NCBI GenBank assembly: GCA_031282945.1
Contig: JAITCX010000168.1
Coordinates: 1-9,048, forward strand
Length of the DNA stretch: 9,048 nucleotides
Reading direction: 5' to 3'
DNA from: Elusimicrobiota bacterium
GTDB lineage: Bacteria > Elusimicrobiota > Endomicrobiia > Endomicrobiales > Endomicrobiaceae
Shown: in pieces, positions 6,333 to 9,048 of the stretch
How the letters are laid out: each line of letters starts with the position of its first letter
Position numbering within the stretch: the stretch's first letter is position 1
Position numbers and translations under genes: made by a program
The notes under the pieces: model-generated
The model's input: only the letters and a program-made list of their open reading frames with translations
Databases searched by the model: none
What the model was told of the DNA's origin: nothing

Positions 6333-7145
6333 TTATTTTCTCAACTGTTGAGATCTGATTTTGGCAAGGCGCACCGCCTCCAAAACAATATCTTTAAACT
6401 TACATTCTTCAAAATAATTTAATGCCGCTTCCGTCGTGCCTTTTGGAGATTTAACTCTCTGTTTTAACTCCGTGGCGGAAGCGCCCGACTTAACCAGCAT
6501 TTTTCCAGCTCCATAAACAGTTTGAGCTGCAAACGCCTCGGCAATTTCTTTTTTTAGTCCCAGCTCTTGACCTGCCTGAGCCATTAATTCACATAGATAA
6601 AAAACGTAAGCGGGACCGGATCCGGACAAAGCCGTTATCGCATCAAAATTTGATTCATCCTCAATTACAACTTTTCCAACTGCTGAAAACAAAAACTGAG
6701 CCTTTTGGAGTTGAGCTGAATTTGCATATTTGCCGGCGCATAATGCAGTCGCGCCCGAACCAACCATTGCGGGAGTATTGGGCATTGCCCTAATAACCGC
6801 TACTTTTTTATCTAAATATTTTTCTATTAAATCTGTTGTAATGCCGGCGGCAATAGATATTATTATTGCGCCCGTCTGTATAAAATGAGTTATCTCAGTT
6901 AAAACATTTGCAATATCTTGAGGTTTAACGGAGAGAAAAATTATGTCGGCGCCGAGCAATGCCGTCCTTTTATCTTTTGCAATTGAGATGCCGAAATCAT
7001 GCGAGAGTTTATCTAACTTGTCCTTGACAATATCATTGCAAATAACATTTGTAGGACTTATCATTCCAGCGGATATGATGCCGCTGATGATTGCCCTTGC
7101 CATATTGCCCGACCCAACAAAAACAATTTTTTTACCGATTTCCAT
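6333..7145 (-). CDS. proC: Pyrroline-5-carboxylate reductase
   Basis: A 270-residue enzyme performing the last step of proline synthesis, NAD(P)H-dependent reduction of pyrroline-5-carboxylate to proline. Seen: the Rossmann motif VGSGNM (10-15), SVKPQ (72-76), MPNTPA (121-126), and the C-terminal substrate-binding and dimer helices with ALSGSGPAY (172-180) and the family signature SPKGTTEAAL (233-242). All key positions are present and length is usual. An in-frame TTG at 7160 would add five residues, but GGAGG (7154-7158) lies between it and the ATG at 7145 at an 8-nt spacing, so 7145 is the real start. The gene overlaps the end of yggS by 14 nt, and its ribosome-binding site is within yggS codons, so the two are probably translationally coupled. 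Confidence 0.96.
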   Translation of the reverse strand: MEIGKKIVFVGSGNMARAIISGIISAGMISPTNVICNDIVKDKLDKLSHDFGISIAKDKRTALLGADIIFLSVKPQDIANVLTEITHFIQTGAIIISIAAGITTDLIEKYLDKKVAVIRAMPNTPAMVGSGATALCAGKYANSAQLQKAQFLFSAVGKVVIEDESNFDAITALSGSGPAYVFYLCELMAQAGQELGLKKEIAEAFAAQTVYGAGKMLVKSGASATELKQRVKSPKGTTEAALNYFEECKFKDIVLEAVRLAKIRSQQLRK

Positions 7146-7803
7146 AATCCCTGCCTCCAAAAATTGCCGTCCCTATCCTAACCATATTAGAACCGCATTC
7201 TATAGCTTGTTTAAAATCTCCCGACATTCCCATAGATAAAATAGAAAAGTCTTTACTAGAAAAATCAGAAAAAAGTTTATACGCTCTGTCAAAATAAATT
7301 TTTGAATCTAAAATATTATCTAATAGCGGAGTAATAATCATTAAACCCTTTATTGAAACATTATTTAAGCCGCAAACTTTATCATAAAAAGTCTTTAATT
7401 CTTGAGGGCGAATGCCTGTTTTTGAAGGTTCATCGGAAACTTTTATTTCAATTAAACAATTTTGAATTTTGCCAATACGCTCGGCTTGTTTTGAAATTTC
7501 CTGCGCCAAATGCAAGCTGTCAAGGGAGTGTATTAAATCAAAAAGTTCTACAGCTTTTTTTACTTTATTTGTCTGTAAATGACCGATAAAATGAGTCTTT
7601 ATGCCGCTAAGATTTAGGCAGGAAAATTTTGCAGCCGCCTCTTGAATTTTACTTTCTGCAATATTTGTTATGCCAGATTCTAAAGCTTCAATAATATTTT
7701 CAGGCGGAAAAGTTTTTGTTACAGCTATAAGATCTACGGATCTTCCGTCGGAGGCGGCGGAAATTTCCTCTCTAATTATTTCTATATTTTTCCTTATTGT
7801 CAT
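7132..7803 (-). CDS. yggS: YggS family pyridoxal-phosphate homeostasis protein
   Basis: A 223-residue cytoplasmic protein with the single-domain PLP-bound barrel of the YggS/PROSC (PLPBP) family. Family members hold PLP and affect vitamin B6 and amino/keto-acid balance without known enzyme activity. Seen: the PLP lysine K30 in LIAVTK (25-30), HFIGHLQTNK (71-80), KTG at 128-130, SMGMSGD (190-196) and the phosphate-binding GSNMVRIGTAIFG (204-216). The segment that often reads GENYVQE is IAESKIQE here (48-55), a divergent but recognisable variant. The start is ATG at 7803 with GGAG 5 nt upstream. It is the first gene after the promoter at 7855-7863, so it probably heads the operon, and it overlaps proC. 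Confidence 0.95.
   Translation of the reverse strand: MTIRKNIEIIREEISAASDGRSVDLIAVTKTFPPENIIEALESGITNIAESKIQEAAAKFSCLNLSGIKTHFIGHLQTNKVKKAVELFDLIHSLDSLHLAQEISKQAERIGKIQNCLIEIKVSDEPSKTGIRPQELKTFYDKVCGLNNVSIKGLMIITPLLDNILDSKIYFDRAYKLFSDFSSKDFSILSMGMSGDFKQAIECGSNMVRIGTAIFGGRDYGNR
7154..7158 (-). promoter_or_regulatory. Ribosome-binding site deciding the proC start
   Basis: GGAGG on the minus strand, 8 nt before ATG at 7145 and inside the last codons of yggS. Its position excludes the upstream TTG at 7160 as the start. Confidence 0.85.
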
Positions 7804-7854
7804 TGCCGCTCCATAAAATTTTTATAAAAAGCCCTCATCATGTGTAAAATTGAT

Positions 7855-7863
7855 ATTATAACA
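7855..7863 (-). promoter_or_regulatory. Extended -10 promoter for the yggS operon
   Basis: On the minus strand TGTTATAAT: a perfect TATAAT preceded by TGn. No good -35 box lies 16-18 bases upstream, as is common for extended -10 promoters. Transcription would begin near 7848, giving a leader of about 45 nt before the yggS ATG. A short palindrome, GCATTTAATGC, covers the -35 position at about 7875-7885. Function is inferred from the consensus match only. Confidence 0.6.
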
Positions 7864-7997
7864 TATTTTGCCCGCATTAAATGCTTTTCTCGTCACAAAG
7901 GGATAGAGAAAATTGGGGAATTAGTGAAATTAAAAGTGAAAAAGATTCCATAGGAAATAATTGCAGGAAAAGATAGGGAAGGGTGCATAAAAAAACA
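7864..7997. other. Purine-biased spacer between the yggS promoter and repeat copy R
   Basis: About 130 bases without a gene. From about 7895 to 7984 the plus strand is mainly A and G, with short GGGA/GAAA runs. A minus-strand open frame of 62 codons crosses this region and the hairpin array, but it has no ribosome-binding site and its sequence is low-complexity Phe/Leu/Ser. Confidence 0.4.
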
Positions 7998-7999
7998 TT

Positions 8000-8147
8000 T
8001 TTCTCTTTTGAAAAAGAGAAACAGAAAACTAACAACAACTTAAAGTATAATTCTCTCTTTGTCAAAGAGAGACAGAAATTTCTTTTACCAAAGAAACAAA
8101 AACTTCTAACGACACGTGCAACTTGCTTCTCTTTTCTACAAAAAAGA
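8000..8147 (-). repeat. AU-rich hairpin array in copy R
   Basis: Four hairpins in series: 8000-8009 with 8012-8021 (ten pairs), 8052-8060 with 8064-8072 (nine pairs, loop GTC), 8079-8085 with 8090-8096 (seven pairs), and 8130-8135 with 8142-8147 (six pairs). The first, second and fourth are followed by variants of ACAGAAAACTAAC; the third by a degenerate form. The third hairpin has no counterpart in copy L, so unit number varies between copies. Confidence 0.6.
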
Positions 8148-8335
8148 AATAGAAAATTAACACTCTTTAAACTTATTTCTTTTTATTTTTTGCGTTTCCT
8201 TTTGATTAAAAATAAGCGCTTAAAATCCCTTTTTAAAATTCATTTCCTTCTCATTGAAAGTTCATAACTTCCTTTCTCTCTATCAAACTCTTTATATTTT
8301 TTTTGCGCTACCTTTTGGTTTTTCGGCGCCGCGCT

Positions 8336-8471
8336 TGCGAAAATTTTTTTCGCCCCCGCGCAAAATCTACTCTTCCACGTGACAGACAGCATTCCATACT
8401 GTCACGCCACCTGGGTGAGAGCAGGGAAACTTCCAGTTTCCCTGCTCTCTTGGCGAAAAAAATTTCTCGCA
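8336..8471 (-). ncRNA. Putative structured RNA/cruciform core, copy R
   Basis: The fold matches copy L. P1: 8336-8354 pairs with 8452-8471 with one bulge. P3: 8385-8389 pairs with 8399-8403 around a 9-base loop, or 8378-8385 pairs with 8399-8406 as eight contiguous pairs. P2: 8417-8431 pairs with 8435-8449, a perfect 15-bp stem with a 3-base loop reading GGA on the minus strand. The linker between P3 and P2, CCTGGGTGA, is identical in both copies. No T-run follows P2 on the minus strand, so it is not a standard terminator. Confidence 0.45.
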
Positions 8472-8735
8472 TAGCAGCGCTTACGCTCCGCTACGCCGAA
8501 AAACCAAAAGAGCGCGGGAGAAAGTACGACACGACAACAACAAAGACAACAGCAATACCACCACAAAAAAATTTCTCGCATAGACAGGCGCTTTGCCGCT
8601 TGCGCTAGGCTAAAAAATAAAAAGAGCGCCCGAGAAGGGTACGACACAGCAACGACAACAACAAACAACACAACAAAAACAAGAAGCAAAAAAATTCTTG
8701 CATAGCAGCACTTACGCCCCGCCCAAGAAAGAGAG
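8456..8735 (-). repeat. GC-rich tail units of copy R (three)
   Basis: Units start at 8456, 8565 and 8688 (spacings 109 and 123). Each opens with A7 and a CTCGCATAG-like motif (CTTGCATAG in the third) and continues into a GCGC-rich segment. Nearly T-free linkers rich in ACGACAACAAC separate them (about 8526-8564 and 8639-8687). The middle unit is nearly identical to the first unit of copy L, while its own neighbours are much more diverged. Confidence 0.65.
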
Positions 8736-8747
8736 GACACGACAAAG

Positions 8748-8756
8748 CCCCCCCCC
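8748..8756. repeat. Homopolymeric C9 tract
   Basis: Nine consecutive C followed by five T, 16 bases beyond the der stop codon. Such a tract is prone to length change by slippage and to sequencing error. It is intergenic, so a length change would alter no protein. Confidence 0.8.
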
Positions 8757-8772
8757 TTTTTCACAACTCGCG

Positions 8773-9048
8773 CTAACTTTTTGAATTTCTAAAGTACTGC
8801 CTAAACTTCAAAAATATTGGAGTGCCATAAAACCCAAAAGCCTCGCGCAAACAATTTGCCAAATACCTCTCATAAGAAAAATGCACCAGCTCTTTATCAT
8901 TGACTTCAAAAACAAAAAATGGAGGTTTGACGCTCACTTGCGCCCACTCTTTAATTTTTAAACCTTTGCCCTTAGAGCTGAAAGGCCTAGTTTCCAGCGC
9001 TGATTTTATAGCTTCTCTCAAGGCAATCGGATCAACTTGCTTTGAATA
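8773..9048 (-). CDS. der: Ribosome-assembly GTPase Der (EngA), C-terminal part
   Basis: The last 91 codons of a gene whose start lies beyond the right edge. The segment is the KH-like third domain of Der, the tandem-GTPase protein needed for 50S subunit maturation. Seen: a basic loop before the first strand (SSKGKGLKIKEWAQV), the PPFFVFEVN strand, SYERYLANCLREAF, and the closing GFYGTPIFLKFR, matching in order the pattern seen in Der (PP-hhhh-x-N, SYxRYLxNxxR, GxPIxxxF). It ends soon after that motif, without the long basic tail of the E. coli protein. Neither GTPase domain is in the window. The gene is separated from yggS by 969 bases holding repeat copy R. Confidence 0.88.
   Translation of the reverse strand, partial: YSKQVDPIALREAIKSALETRPFSSKGKGLKIKEWAQVSVKPPFFVFEVNDKELVHFSYERYLANCLREAFGFYGTPIFLKFRQYFRNSKS

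Larger units (their letters stand above)
7998..8735 (-). repeat. Long intergenic structured repeat, copy R
   Basis: This fills most of the 969-base gap between der and yggS and is in the same orientation as copy L. It has the same order of parts: AU-rich hairpins (8000-8150, four here against three in L); T-run/GCG motifs at about 8187 and 8298; the conserved block at 8231-8309; the junction core at 8336-8471; and three tail units starting at 8456, 8565 and 8688. Both copies follow the stop codon of a minus-strand gene, so each would be transcribed as a 3' untranslated or intergenic RNA if read through. No terminal inverted repeats or target duplications are evident at the edges. It could be a dispersed extragenic repeat family, a structured RNA, or both. 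Confidence 0.85.

Noticed and set aside
7877..8065. Small hydrophobic minus-strand frame upstream of yggS, resembling a membrane peptide
   Set aside because: It begins inside an AU-rich hairpin, lacks a ribosome-binding site, and its hydrophobicity follows from a pyrimidine-rich strand.
8060..8065. Minus-strand TTGACA in copy R as a -35 box
   Set aside because: It is part of a hairpin loop and arm, has no -10 at 16-18 bases, and is absent from copy L.
8402..8764. Minus-strand open frame of 120 codons and a plus-strand frame at 8303-8608 across copy R
   Set aside because: Both are low-complexity translations of the hairpin and tail repeats, have no ribosome-binding site, and are not preserved in copy L.

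Overview
This 9 kb, AT-rich window carries one compact bacterial gene block entirely on the minus strand, bracketed by two diverged direct copies of a long, structured, apparently non-coding element. Lipoprotein signal peptidase and nucleotide-sugar genes suggest a diderm (Gram-negative type) bacterium. I cannot place it firmly: low GC and the gene content would fit Elusimicrobiota/Endomicrobia or a similar host-associated lineage, but that is a weak guess.

Layout, read in the direction of transcription (right to left). The window opens with the C-terminal KH-like domain of the ribosome-assembly GTPase Der (8773-9048, partial). A gene-free stretch of about 970 bases follows. It holds repeat copy R (about 7998-8735), a purine-rich spacer, and an extended -10 promoter at 7855-7863. 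From there a tightly packed run begins: yggS (PLP homeostasis), proC (proline synthesis), a DUF167/YggU protein, ileS and lspA. Gaps in this run are 12-16 nt and overlaps 14-16 nt. The same run continues without a break into a sugar module: an FdtA/QdtA-type 3,4-ketoisomerase and a hexapeptide-repeat N-acetyltransferase. After an 86-nt gap comes a family-2 glycosyltransferase. Past its stop codon lies repeat copy L (1 to about 613), which runs off the left edge.

How the genes work together: yggS to lspA is a housekeeping cluster (cofactor, amino acid, tRNA charging, lipoprotein maturation). The three distal genes look like part of a pathway making and transferring an N-acetylated 3-amino-3,6-dideoxyhexose for surface polysaccharide. 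The aminotransferase and the nucleotidyltransferase/dehydratase steps are not in the window.

The most unusual content is the repeated element. Each copy has the same order of parts: an array of AU-rich hairpins, a 79-bp block identical at 75 positions between copies, and a core that can fold as a three-way junction. The core includes a 15-bp hairpin whose stem has changed at paired positions between copies. Last come tandem GC-rich tail units separated by nearly T-free low-complexity linkers. Paired changes in the stem suggest selection on a folded RNA or a DNA cruciform. I do not recognise the family.
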